64,000 nt of DNA, taken from contig NZ_FZOU01000013.1 of NCBI RefSeq assembly GCF_900188085.1, forward strand, positions 1 to 64,000. Reading direction: 5' to 3'. The notes below the pieces were generated by a model. That model ran no database searches. It was not told where the DNA came from and saw only the letters and a list, made by a program, of their open reading frames with translations. The position numbers were made by a program, and so were the translations under genes. This document shows positions 8,228 through 17,300 of this stretch, piece by piece. Position 1 is the first letter of the stretch. Each line of letters begins with the position of its first letter. Source of the DNA: Granulicella rosea (GTDB lineage: Bacteria > Acidobacteriota > Terriglobia > Terriglobales > Acidobacteriaceae).

Positions 8228-9292
8228 ATGAGCGCCGTAAACGCAACCGAAGACAAATTCGTCGCCCTCGTCAACGCCACGACCTCGGTCGACCTGCGCC
8301 TCAGCGACTTCCATCCCCGCTCGTGCCTGCGCACGCCGGTGCATCACATCGAGCGCGCCCGCTTCCCGGTCATCGATTACCACAATCACCTCGACTCGAC
8401 CGACCCGTACGAGGTGCTCGCCATCATGGACCAGACCAACGTCGAGCACTGCGTCAACATCACCATGCAGACCGACCGGACCGCGCTCGAGATCATGGAT
8501 CGCTTCCACAACGCCGCGCCGACGCGCTTCTCGTCGATCGGCTGGATGGACTGGAGCGGCATCGACCGCGCGGACTTCGTACAGCTCACCATCGACCGTC
8601 TCGAACGCATGGTCGAGCACGGCGCCGTCGGCATCAAGTTCTGGAAAGACCTTGGCCTCACCCATCGCGACGCCCAGGGCAACCTGCTGCGCATCGACGA
8701 CGAGCGCTTCACGCCGATCTTCGAGGCCTGCGGCAAGCTCGGCCTGCCGGTGATGTTCCACACCGCGGACCCCAGCGCCTTCTTCGAGCCCATCGACCCG
8801 ACCAACGAGCGCTTCGAAGAGCTGGCCGCGCATCCCGACTGGGGCTTTTCGACCGCCTCCGTCACCAAGCGCCAACTGCTCGATCAGCGCAACCGCGTCA
8901 TCGCACGGCACCCGGAGATCACCTTCGTCGGCGCGCATTGCGCGGAGTCCGGCGAAGACCTCGCCTACCTCGCGGAGCAGCTCGACGCCCTGCCCAACCT
9001 CCTGATCGACATCAGCGCCCGTACGCCGGAGCTGGGCCGCCAACCCTACAGCGCGCGGCGCTTCTTCCTGAAGTATGCCGACCGAATCCTCTTCGGCACC
9101 GACCTGTTGCCCGAGCTCGACATGTACCGCCAGTACTTCCGCTTCCTCGAGACCGACGACGAGTACTTCGAGTACCCCTCGCACGCCTCGCGCCAGGGCC
9201 GCTGGAACATCTATGGCCTGTATCTGCCCGACGACGTGCTGCTGAAGGTTTATCGCGAAAACGCGCTCAAGCTGCTACCGAAGCTGCGCTAA
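8228..9292 (+). CDS. Amidohydrolase-2 family metal-dependent hydrolase
   Basis: A 354-residue cytoplasmic TIM-barrel hydrolase without a signal peptide. Metal-site candidates in order are YHNHL, GIKFWK, FHTADP, GAHCAES and FGTDLLP. The family includes sugar lactonases and decarboxylases. It does not resemble NagA/AgaA deacetylases, so it should not be taken as the missing GalNAc-6-phosphate deacetylase. AAGGAAG precedes the ATG. It is third in a plus-strand run with the kbaZ-like and GH105-type genes, and its stop overlaps the stop of the convergent deoR-type gene by four bases. A role on a lactone or uronate intermediate is only inferred. Confidence 0.7.
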   Translation: MSAVNATEDKFVALVNATTSVDLRLSDFHPRSCLRTPVHHIERARFPVIDYHNHLDSTDPYEVLAIMDQTNVEHCVNITMQTDRTALEIMDRFHNAAPTRFSSIGWMDWSGIDRADFVQLTIDRLERMVEHGAVGIKFWKDLGLTHRDAQGNLLRIDDERFTPIFEACGKLGLPVMFHTADPSAFFEPIDPTNERFEELAAHPDWGFSTASVTKRQLLDQRNRVIARHPEITFVGAHCAESGEDLAYLAEQLDALPNLLIDISARTPELGRQPYSARRFFLKYADRILFGTDLLPELDMYRQYFRFLETDDEYFEYPSHASRQGRWNIYGLYLPDDVLLKVYRENALKLLPKLR

Positions 9293-10128
9293 CCGACCAG
9301 CACAACCTCAATCCCCGCCGACCGGAGCGCCTCCACATGGGCTCCGGCGATGTTCTTGTCCGTAATCACCACCTGCACGGCGGACGGCGGAATAATCAGC
9401 GCCAGGCTCTGCCGGTCGAACTTCGTCGAATCGCACACCGCCACCACCTTGCGCGACGCGGCGGCCATGACGCGGTTCACGCGCGCCTCCAGCAGGCTTG
9501 GCGTCATGATGCCGGACTTCACATCGAAGCCATCCACGCCAAGAAACAGAATGTCCGCGTGAATCTGCCGCAGCGCATCCTCGGCCAGCGGGCCCACCAG
9601 CGAGAACGCATTCTTGCGCAGGTTGCCGCCGACGAGAATCACGTCGAAGTCCGTATCGATCAGCTCGGCCGCGATGTTCAGCGCGTTGGTCACGATGGTC
9701 AGCCGCTTGAAGCGGCGCAGCTCGCGGGCGATTGCCGTCGTCGTCGTGCCGGAGTCCAGCAGCACGCACTGACCCTCCTGCACCATCGCCGCCGCGGCCG
9801 CCGCGATCAACTGCTTCTCCCGCGTCTGATGCGCTTCCTTGTCCTTCAGCGACGGGTCCAGCATGGTTGTCTTATGCGGCGCCAGCGCGCCCCCATGCGT
9901 CCGCTGAACCTGTCCCTGCAGCTCCAGGTAGTCGAGATCCTTGCGGATCGTAATCGGCGAGATCCCGAGCGAGCTCGACAGCTCCGACACCAGCACGCGG
10001 CCGTTCTTCTCCACCAGCTTCAGCACATGCTGCCTGCGCTCGCCGATCAGCATTCCCTGGCCGCCGTCGGAACCGCTCACGGCAGACACCACGCGCGCGC
10101 CCTTGCGCTTCGCTCGCTTCGTTACCAT
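9289..10128 (-). CDS. DeoR-family transcriptional regulator
   Basis: A 279-residue repressor-type regulator. A basic tail of about 25 residues precedes ERRQHVLKLVEKNGRVLV and the winged-helix segment LSSSLGISPITIRKDLDYLE, the DeoR-family HTH. The sugar-phosphate-binding domain follows, with LLDSGTTTTAIAREL and a C-terminal VVITDKNIAG. DeoR proteins of aminosugar and hexitol loci (AgaR, GatR) respond to phosphorylated intermediates. GGGAGA precedes the ATG at 10128; an internal ATG at 10053 would remove the basic tail. It probably controls the surrounding glycan locus and possibly itself, through CGAAACA at 10203. Confidence 0.85.
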   Translation of the reverse strand: MVTKRAKRKGARVVSAVSGSDGGQGMLIGERRQHVLKLVEKNGRVLVSELSSSLGISPITIRKDLDYLELQGQVQRTHGGALAPHKTTMLDPSLKDKEAHQTREKQLIAAAAAAMVQEGQCVLLDSGTTTTAIARELRRFKRLTIVTNALNIAAELIDTDFDVILVGGNLRKNAFSLVGPLAEDALRQIHADILFLGVDGFDVKSGIMTPSLLEARVNRVMAAASRKVVAVCDSTKFDRQSLALIIPPSAVQVVITDKNIAGAHVEALRSAGIEVVLVG

Positions 10129-10235
10129 CCGAAATCTCCCCGCACGCCGTCTATGTCTTCCGTTCGATAGTAGCGCAGAGGACACGGGTTTATCCGCGCA
10201 ATCGAAACATCTCATCCGCTCCCAAAGATAAGCCG

Positions 10236-11768
10236 CTAAACCGCGTTCAAACCCTCCAGCCAGGACATAGCCGGAGACCCCACCTTGCGATTGTGTTCGA
10301 GCGTCCGCGCCGTCAGCCGCTTCACCACACCGGCATGCGCCGCATCGCCATACAGGTTCCGCACCTGCAGCGGGTCTTTGCGCCGATCGAACAGCACCGA
10401 CCCGCCATCCTTCGCCAACCCCAGCTCCCACTCAGACGTAAAGACACCGCTCTGCGAGAAATTGTCCTTGTGGATGAACGCCACATCCTCCCAGCCGGCG
10501 GTCTCTCCGCGCAGCAGCGCCGAGCCATCGCGTCCCTGCTCCCTGCCCGCCGTCTTCAGACCCAGCAGGCCTGCCAGCGTGGGCAGCAGATCCACGTTCG
10601 CGATGCACGGTTCGACCATCATCCCCGCGCGGATGCGGCCCGGCCAGCACATCATCGTTCCCACATGGTGCGCCGTCTCGTACAGCGCATTCTTGAAGTA
10701 CATGCCATGCTCGCCCATGTACTGACCATGGTCCGAGGTGAAGATCACCAGCGTATCGTCCTCCAGCCCGCGCTCCCGCAGCGTCCGCAGCACGCGGCCC
10801 ACGTTGTCGTCGATGCACTTCACCATGCCCAGATACTCCGCCTTGCGGGCGTGAAAGATGGCCTCGCGCTTCGGGTCGTCCGCGTTCGCGACGCCCTCGC
10901 GCTTCAGGTCTTCCTGGCGCATCTTCTCCGCCCACTGCGGCAGGTTTTTTTCGTGAAATGTCTCCGGCAGCTTCAGCTCGCTCTTCGCGAACATCGACGC
11001 ATAAGGCTCCTCCACCGAAAACGGAGAGTGCGGATCGGGATAGGAAAGCACATAAAAGAATGGGCTCGCGCGCGGACGCTCGACAAACTCGATCGCCTTA
11101 TCCGTAAGCCACTCGGTGAAGTATTCGCCGGGGGCGGAGACGGCGTAGCTTTCATCCGGACGCCCATCCGTCTCGGTTGCGACGTACACACTGCCGCCCC
11201 TCTCCACCGCATCGCGGTCGAAGCTCGCCGAAGCCACCGCCCGGCCCTTGTTCTCCGGCCAGCCCGCGGGCCGCTCGACCACACGCTTCCAGTGCCCCTG
11301 GTTGAACATCCACCGATGATCGCGGAACCCGAACGACCGCTCCGCCGGAATCCAATCCGGCCAGTTCGGATCGTTCTTGCCGTCCAGGTGCCACTTGCCC
11401 GCATACCCCGTCTCGTAGCCCGCATTCTGGAACATGTGGCCCAGGGTAAACTCGTCCGCATGAAGTGGCAGATCGTTATGGACCGCGCCATGCGCATGCG
11501 GAAAACGCCCCGTCATCAGGCAGCCGCGCGAAGGCGTACACACCGCGCTGGTTACGAAGAAGTTGCGAAAGGTCGCGCCCCGCTCGCCGACCGAATCGAT
11601 GTGCGGCGTACCCGGCAGCGCGCCGCCATACCGGCCCAGCGTCCACAGGCTTTGCTCGTCGGTAAGAATCAGAAGCACATTCGGCCGCGCGGGCTTTCCC
11701 ATCCCCAGGGCCGCGCCCGCCAAGGTTACCGCCCCCGCACTCAGAAACTCACGCCGCGTCGTCTGCAT
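10236..11768 (-). CDS. Exported Cys-type sulfatase
   Basis: A 510-residue arylsulfatase-fold enzyme. The N terminus carries a Tat motif (TTRREFLSAG). VLLILTDEQS begins the metal site, and C77-T-P-S-R is the sulfatase signature whose Cys is oxidised to formylglycine. FTSDHGQYMGEHG is the second metal-binding segment. It should remove sulfate esters from a glycan outside the cytoplasm. A formylglycine-generating enzyme with both catalytic cysteines is encoded at 58487. The gene lies upstream of the deoR-type gene on the same strand and diverges from a polysaccharide lyase. Which sulfate position it attacks cannot be told. Confidence 0.9.
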   Translation of the reverse strand: MQTTRREFLSAGAVTLAGAALGMGKPARPNVLLILTDEQSLWTLGRYGGALPGTPHIDSVGERGATFRNFFVTSAVCTPSRGCLMTGRFPHAHGAVHNDLPLHADEFTLGHMFQNAGYETGYAGKWHLDGKNDPNWPDWIPAERSFGFRDHRWMFNQGHWKRVVERPAGWPENKGRAVASASFDRDAVERGGSVYVATETDGRPDESYAVSAPGEYFTEWLTDKAIEFVERPRASPFFYVLSYPDPHSPFSVEEPYASMFAKSELKLPETFHEKNLPQWAEKMRQEDLKREGVANADDPKREAIFHARKAEYLGMVKCIDDNVGRVLRTLRERGLEDDTLVIFTSDHGQYMGEHGMYFKNALYETAHHVGTMMCWPGRIRAGMMVEPCIANVDLLPTLAGLLGLKTAGREQGRDGSALLRGETAGWEDVAFIHKDNFSQSGVFTSEWELGLAKDGGSVLFDRRKDPLQVRNLYGDAAHAGVVKRLTARTLEHNRKVGSPAMSWLEGLNAV

Positions 11769-11893
11769 ATGGTTACGCTCCTCGATATTTCGCTGTGAAA
11801 GAATCGTAAAGCATAGTAAAAATAATGAAAAGATCGGCGATGCGGCGAGGCCGCCGATGCAGGCTCATGGATCGCTCAAGGAAAGAAGGCACG

Positions 11894-12937
11894 ATGCACA
11901 AAATCACACGGGCATGCGCGTTCGCCGCCCTTTCACTCACTCTTCCAGCCGTTGGACAGGCCCCTGCAAGCATCTTCCCTGCTCCGGCGCGGATCGCCGC
12001 GGTCGCGGCCCAGCCCGGCTGGGGCGGCTTCGGCGCAGTATGCCAGCAGGACCTCAAGCTCCAGCCCGAGCCGCTGGGAGATGTCTCGCCCGCCGGGCAC
12101 TACGAGAGCAAGGGCGCAAAGACAAACGTGGCCGAGGCGATCAAGCGCGAGGCCTATGCGGCGTATCATCTCAGCGTCTGCTACCAGATCGGCAAGGACC
12201 GCAGGTACGCCGTCAAGGCCGAGAACCTGCTCGATTCCTGGGCGTCGACCACGACCGGCATCGGCACGCTGCAGGGCGAGGACGAGTTCAACTTCAACGG
12301 GCCCTACGCGCTCATGGCGGCCTACAGCCTCAAACAGGATGCGGCTTGGAACTCCGCGCCCTTCGCGGACTTCGTCCGGGCGAAGCTCGTCCCGGTCATC
12401 CACGCGAAGCTCGAGAACAACCACGGTAACTGGGGCGTGCTGTTCGAAGCCTCGATCGGCGCCTTTCTCGACGATCGCGCGCTCATCGACGCCAGCCGCG
12501 ACCGCTGGCTCGAACTGATGCACAAGCAGGTTGCCAGCGATGGCTCGTTTCCGCTCGAGATCTGCCGCAGCGACACGACGAACTGGTGCGGCGGCGCGAC
12601 CAAGGGCATCAACGGCCTGAGCTACGAACACTGGACCTTGACGCCGATCGCGCTGGCCGCCGAGATCTTTCGCAGCCTGGGCCTCGACGTCTACCAGACG
12701 CCCGAGGGCCAGACGCTTCGCCTCGCCTATCACCGCGCCGCGACATGGACTGCCGCGCCCGAGACCTTCCCCTACTACGCCGCGAACCACGGACACCTGA
12801 ACGGCGTGCGCAACGCCGCCTACTTCTACATCCTGCAGACCGTCTACCCGGAGCCAGCGGGCGCGGCGATCCTGAACTCTGCCGACGGCGTCAAGAACGA
12901 CGAGCTGAAGCTGCGAGCGCTTTACGGCGGCCGCTAG
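11894..12937 (+). CDS. Secreted polysaccharide lyase, PL5-like
   Basis: A 347-residue exported protein with a signal peptide ending near LPAVGQA. It has the alginate-lyase (alpha/alpha)n-barrel pattern: EDEFNFNGPYALM, the catalytic-type NNHGNWG (compare NNH in AlgL) and LSYEHWTLTPIALAAEI. There is no extra domain. GAAGG lies before the ATG; upstream in-frame starts have no better site. It is divergent from the sulfatase, so sulfate removal and chain cleavage are probably induced together. The last four bases overlap the end of a lipoprotein gene on the other strand that appears cut short. Substrate could be alginate, glucuronan or another polyuronide. Confidence 0.78.
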   Translation: MHKITRACAFAALSLTLPAVGQAPASIFPAPARIAAVAAQPGWGGFGAVCQQDLKLQPEPLGDVSPAGHYESKGAKTNVAEAIKREAYAAYHLSVCYQIGKDRRYAVKAENLLDSWASTTTGIGTLQGEDEFNFNGPYALMAAYSLKQDAAWNSAPFADFVRAKLVPVIHAKLENNHGNWGVLFEASIGAFLDDRALIDASRDRWLELMHKQVASDGSFPLEICRSDTTNWCGGATKGINGLSYEHWTLTPIALAAEIFRSLGLDVYQTPEGQTLRLAYHRAATWTAAPETFPYYAANHGHLNGVRNAAYFYILQTVYPEPAGAAILNSADGVKNDELKLRALYGGR

Positions 12938-14250
12938 TACGGATCGATTGCGACCGCTGTCGGCGTGTTGATGCCGCCCGCGCTGTAGGAGTTCGACGAG
13001 GTGACGCTCGTGCCGGAGGTCGCCACCGCGGTCACGGTGCTGTTGCCCGCGTTCGTGACCCAGACGATTCCCTGCGCGTCGATGGCGACGGCCGAAGGCG
13101 CCCCGAGGCCGCTGGCGGAGGTCTGCGTGCCTGAGCCCGCGGGCGTGAAGACGCTCAGCGTTGAGTTGCCGGAGCTGGCGATCCAGGCATTGCCGCCCGC
13201 GTCGACCGCGATGGCCGACGGCGCGCCGAGGCCGCCGCCGGTGAAGGGCGAACCCGCGGCGGGCGAGCCGGCCGGGTTGAGCACGGTGACGCTGTTGCCG
13301 CCCGCATTCGTGACCCAGAGATTGCCGCCCGCGTCGACCGCCGAGGCCGAAGGCGAGCTGAAGCCGCCGGTCTTGTACCTGATCGAGACGGTGAAGTCCG
13401 TCGCCGAAGCCAGCGTCGGCTGGTACGGCGCCGCGCTGGAGCTGAGCGCGAGGAGCGACGCGACATTGCTGCCAGGGTTGCGGGCGATGTTAAGCGCCGC
13501 GCCGATGGTGTCGGCCGGGATCGTCGAGGCGGTCGTGAACCGGAAGAGCGAGCCGCAGGTCGACCCGTCCCCGGCCGCTCCGCCGGCGGAGTTGATGCAG
13601 GCGGCGAGGATGTCGGCGAGCGTGTTGAGTTCGGCGCTGGGCAGCACGGCGTTCGCTGGAAGCGTCGGCCCGGAGAGCGTGCCCGTGCCGATGTTGACCA
13701 GGTTGTTGACCGTGGCGAAGGCGTTGGCAAGACCCTGCGGATTGCCCGCGCTCGTACCGACCGCCTTGTACGACTTCATGAACGGCGAGAGGGCGTAGAC
13801 GCTCGCCACCGTCGTGAGTTCGTTGATGTTGATGAAGGTCGACGCGGTGAGATGACCGCACGGCCCGAGCGCCGACATCATGGCGAGGTTGGCGTTGGCG
13901 CCGCCGACTCCGGGATTGCCCCCGACGCTGACCAGGTAGACGAGCGAGCTCGCGCTGGGGCAGGTGTAGAGGCCCGTGATGGCGAAGCCGCCGGTCGCGT
14001 CCGTGGTGACGGGCGAGGTGAGGAGCGCGGTGGAGCTGCTGCCATAACCGCCGGCAGCGTTGGCGGCGTAGAGCAGGATGCTCGCCCCCACGACCGGCTG
14101 CTGCCCGCCGTGCACGGCGCCCTGCAGCGTAACGCCCTGGGCGACGACTGGAGCCTTGGAGTCGACGGTCGAACGGAGGCCGCAGCCCGCAAGCCCTGCC
14201 AGCATGAGCGAGGTAGCGGCGATCCGGATTGTAGGGTTCAACATGCGCAT
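12934..14250 (-). CDS. NHL-repeat lipoprotein, probably truncated at the 3' end
   Basis: A 438-residue lipoprotein with lipobox LAGLAGC (Cys23), a carboxypeptidase-regulatory-like segment, a helical middle and at least four NHL-type repeats (AVDAGGNLWVTNAGGNS and relatives). Unlike its two relatives in this window, which end in a short ATP(V)-rich tail after the last blade, it stops abruptly inside a repeat at TAVAIDPY. Its stop overlaps the end of the lyase gene. It lies 38 bases downstream of the giant protease on the same strand with a good AAAAGGAG site, so they are probably cotranscribed. Function is unknown; the relatives are secreted surface propellers. Confidence 0.7.
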   Translation of the reverse strand: MRMLNPTIRIAATSLMLAGLAGCGLRSTVDSKAPVVAQGVTLQGAVHGGQQPVVGASILLYAANAAGGYGSSSTALLTSPVTTDATGGFAITGLYTCPSASSLVYLVSVGGNPGVGGANANLAMMSALGPCGHLTASTFININELTTVASVYALSPFMKSYKAVGTSAGNPQGLANAFATVNNLVNIGTGTLSGPTLPANAVLPSAELNTLADILAACINSAGGAAGDGSTCGSLFRFTTASTIPADTIGAALNIARNPGSNVASLLALSSSAAPYQPTLASATDFTVSIRYKTGGFSSPSASAVDAGGNLWVTNAGGNSVTVLNPAGSPAAGSPFTGGGLGAPSAIAVDAGGNAWIASSGNSTLSVFTPAGSGTQTSASGLGAPSAVAIDAQGIVWVTNAGNSTVTAVATSGTSVTSSNSYSAGGINTPTAVAIDPY

Positions 14251-14261
14251 CGCGTATCTCC

Positions 14262-14301
14262 TTTTGCGTTCGGGCTTCGCATTTTGCGTTAGGGCTTCGC
14301 A
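14262..14301. repeat. Tandem 20-bp duplication at a gene junction
   Basis: Two adjacent 20-bp copies (14262-14281 and 14282-14301) differ at one base. On the minus strand they cover the last codons and stop of the giant protease gene and the leader of the following lipoprotein gene. It looks like a recent tandem duplication and includes an extra copy of the stop context. Confidence 0.7.
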
Positions 14302-17300
14302 GCCAGCGTGCCGCTCTTGACCGCGGCGGCGATTGGGGTGACGACCGGGGTCGCGACGCCGATCATCTCGGTGACGGAGTTGTCTCCGGCGTTCGTGATC
14401 CAGAGGTTGCCGGAGCCGTCGACGTCGATGGAGGTGGGCGCCGGGATCGAGACGCTATAGGGCGTCGCCGAGACCGGGATGCCCGCTCCGGTGAAGGCCG
14501 AGACGGTGTTGTTGGCGTTGGCGATCCAGAGCACGCCGCTGCCGTCGAAGGCCAGCGCCGTGGGGCTGCTGAGGCCGCCCCCGTTGAAGGCGGAGAAGAT
14601 GAGCGAACCGGCTTTGGTGAACTCGGCGATCGTTCCGGCGGCGGCGTTGAGGCTCCAGACATCGCCGAGGGCGTCGACCGCGATGCCCCTGCCTCCGCCC
14701 GCGATATGGCCGGTGGTGATGGCTGCGCCCGACTGCGTCAGGCCGCTGACGTAGCCGTTGCCGTCGGCGATCCAGATGCCGTAACCCGGATTGACCGTGA
14801 GCGTGACGCTTGCCGTGGCCGTCGTGTAGTTGGTCGTGTCGGTGGGAGTGAAGAGGACCTGAAGCGTCTGGCTGCCCAGCCCGAGCACGGCGCCGAGCGC
14901 GGGCGTGTAGACGAACGTGCCCGGCACGGAGGCGGTTGCGTTCAGTTGCAGCGCGCTGAGCGCGGCGCCGGAGATAATCGGCGCGGGCGTCGACCAGCTC
15001 AGGACGGGCGTCGCCTTGCCTACCGTGACCCCGGACGACCCCGACGCGCTGGTGTAAAGCGACGAGCTGGCGGCGTCCGGCGTGTAGCTCGCGTAGATCA
15101 GGTCCGCGCCGACCGGGAACGTGCCCGCGGGCAGTGTGACGGCCGCGCTGCCGCCGCTGAGCGCAACCGCCGGGGTCGTCGCGCCGCCTCCGGTGAGGGT
15201 GACCGAGCCGGTGGGGACGGGGTTTGCGCTGCCGCCGCTGACCGTGATGGTGACGGTCAGGGGCTGCGCCTCGGTGATGCTGGCGGACGAAAGATGGAGC
15301 GATACGGTGGGCGCGCCGGCGCTGGCGGCGAGCAGCGTCGTCGGCGAGACGCTGCCGGCGTAGACCGTGTCTCCCGCGTAGCTGGCCGCCGCCGCATGCT
15401 GGCCCTGGCCGAGCGGCGCGACGCTCGTTGCAACTGCGGTCGCCTGCTGCGTGAGCTGCGAGGTCACGATCGTCAGGCTGCCGCCGGAGCTGTTGGCGAA
15501 GGCGAGATCGCGGAGGCCGTCGCCGTTGAAGTCGCCAGCGACCAGCGCGTACGGGCTGCTGCCGGTGGCGACCGGGATGCTGGCTGCGAAGGTGCCGTCG
15601 CCGTTGCCCAATAGGATGGCGCCGGTCGAGCCGTATTCGTTGCCTGCGGCGAGATCGGTCTTGCCATCGCCGTTGAAGTCGCCCAGCACCAGGGACAGCG
15701 CATAGCTGCCGGTTGCGGGGCTGGAGCCGATCGTGAATGTTCCGTCGCCGTTGCCCAGCAGAACGGTCCCGTTGGTGTAGTACTGGCTGCTGACGACGAG
15801 GTCGAGCTTGCCGTCGCCGTTCAGATCGCCCGCCACCACGGCGGTGGGGTAATAGATGGACGAGATGGTCGCGGCCGTCCCGAAGGAGCCGTCGCCCACG
15901 CCCAGCAGGATGCTCAAGCCGTTGCCGTTCGTTATGGCCAGATCCTGAATGCCGTCGCGGTTGAAGTCGCCGATGGCGATTCCGCGTGCATTGCTTCCAA
16001 GCGCCGGGGTAGAGGCCGTGGGGGTGAAGCTGCCGTCGCCGTTGCCCAGCAGAATCGTGATGGGGGCGCTGTAGTTGCCGGTGGTGACCACGAGGTCGGC
16101 GATGCCGTCGCCGTTGAAATCGCCCACCGCCATGTTGACCGGGTTCGAGCCGGTCTGCGGGCTGAGGCTGGAGATCGTGAAGGTTCCGTCGCCATTGCCC
16201 AGATAGACGTTGACGCCGCTGCTGTTGCTCGACGCCACGGCTAGGTCGAGACGGCCGTCCCCGTTGAAGTCGCCGGTCGCGATGGAGTCCGGCCCGGAGC
16301 CAGTGGGCAGCGTGGCGGCTGACCGGAAGGCGCCGTCGCCATTGCCCAGCAGGACGGTCAGGTTGTTCGAGCCGGTGTTGACGCTGACGAGATCGAGGAC
16401 GCCGTCGCCGTTGAAGTCGCCGGTCGCGACCGCCTCGGGCTGTGTGCCGGCGACAGTGGTCTGCGGAGTGGCCGTGCTGAAGGTCGCCGTACCCGCGCCG
16501 AGCGTCGCGCTGGCGAAGGCGTAGTTCCCGTCCGTGGCGTCGAGATAGGAGACATTGCCCGTAGGCGCGAGCGGTCCCTGTCCGGTGACGGTCGCGGTGA
16601 GCGTGTACTTGCCCGCGCTGCCGCTCTGGGCGATCGTCGTAGTCGAGGCGAGCGAAGCGGTCACCGCGAGGTTGGCGACCGCCGATGTGCTCGCCGCCTT
16701 GCTGCGCGTGCCCGCGAAGAAGGCCTTGTAGCGATGGGCGCCCGGACCGGGGATGAACGCGAACGTTGCCGTGCCGGCGGAGACGATCTGCGCGGAGCCG
16801 ACCAGGTGGGCCGCGTCGCAGGTGGTCGCGGTCGTGTCGCAAAGGTTCACCAGCCCGGTAGTAAGCGGCGTGGAGCCAGCGTTGACCGACGCGGTCGCGG
16901 TCACGAGCGTGCCCGAGGCCACCGTCGCGCCAGCCGGGGTAAGCGCGAGCGTGGTGCTGGTCGAGACCGGCGTCGCGCCGACCGTAACCGCGATCGCGGT
17001 CGTTGCGCTCAGCGAACCGGAGACGCCCGTCACGTTCACCATGCCGGTCGCGGGCGCGGCTGTGGGCGAGGCGGTCAGGGTCAGGATGCTCGCCCCGGTC
17101 GTGGGGTTGGGCGTGAACGAGGCCGTCACGCCGGCGGGCAGGCCGCTGGCCGTGTAGGTGACGGCGCCGGTGAAGCCGTTCTGCGCAACGGCCGTCAGGG
17201 TAGTGCTCTGCGAGCTGCCTGGGGTGAGCAGCGCCGTGGCGGGCGTTGCGGTCAGGGTGAAGCTGGGCGCATCGACCGTCAGCGTGATGGGAACGCTCGC

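Noticed and set aside
8228..9292. N-acetylgalactosamine-6-phosphate deacetylase (AgaA/NagA)
   Set aside because: The protein belongs to the amidohydrolase-2 (lactonase/decarboxylase-like) group by its motifs; the NagA pattern is not seen.
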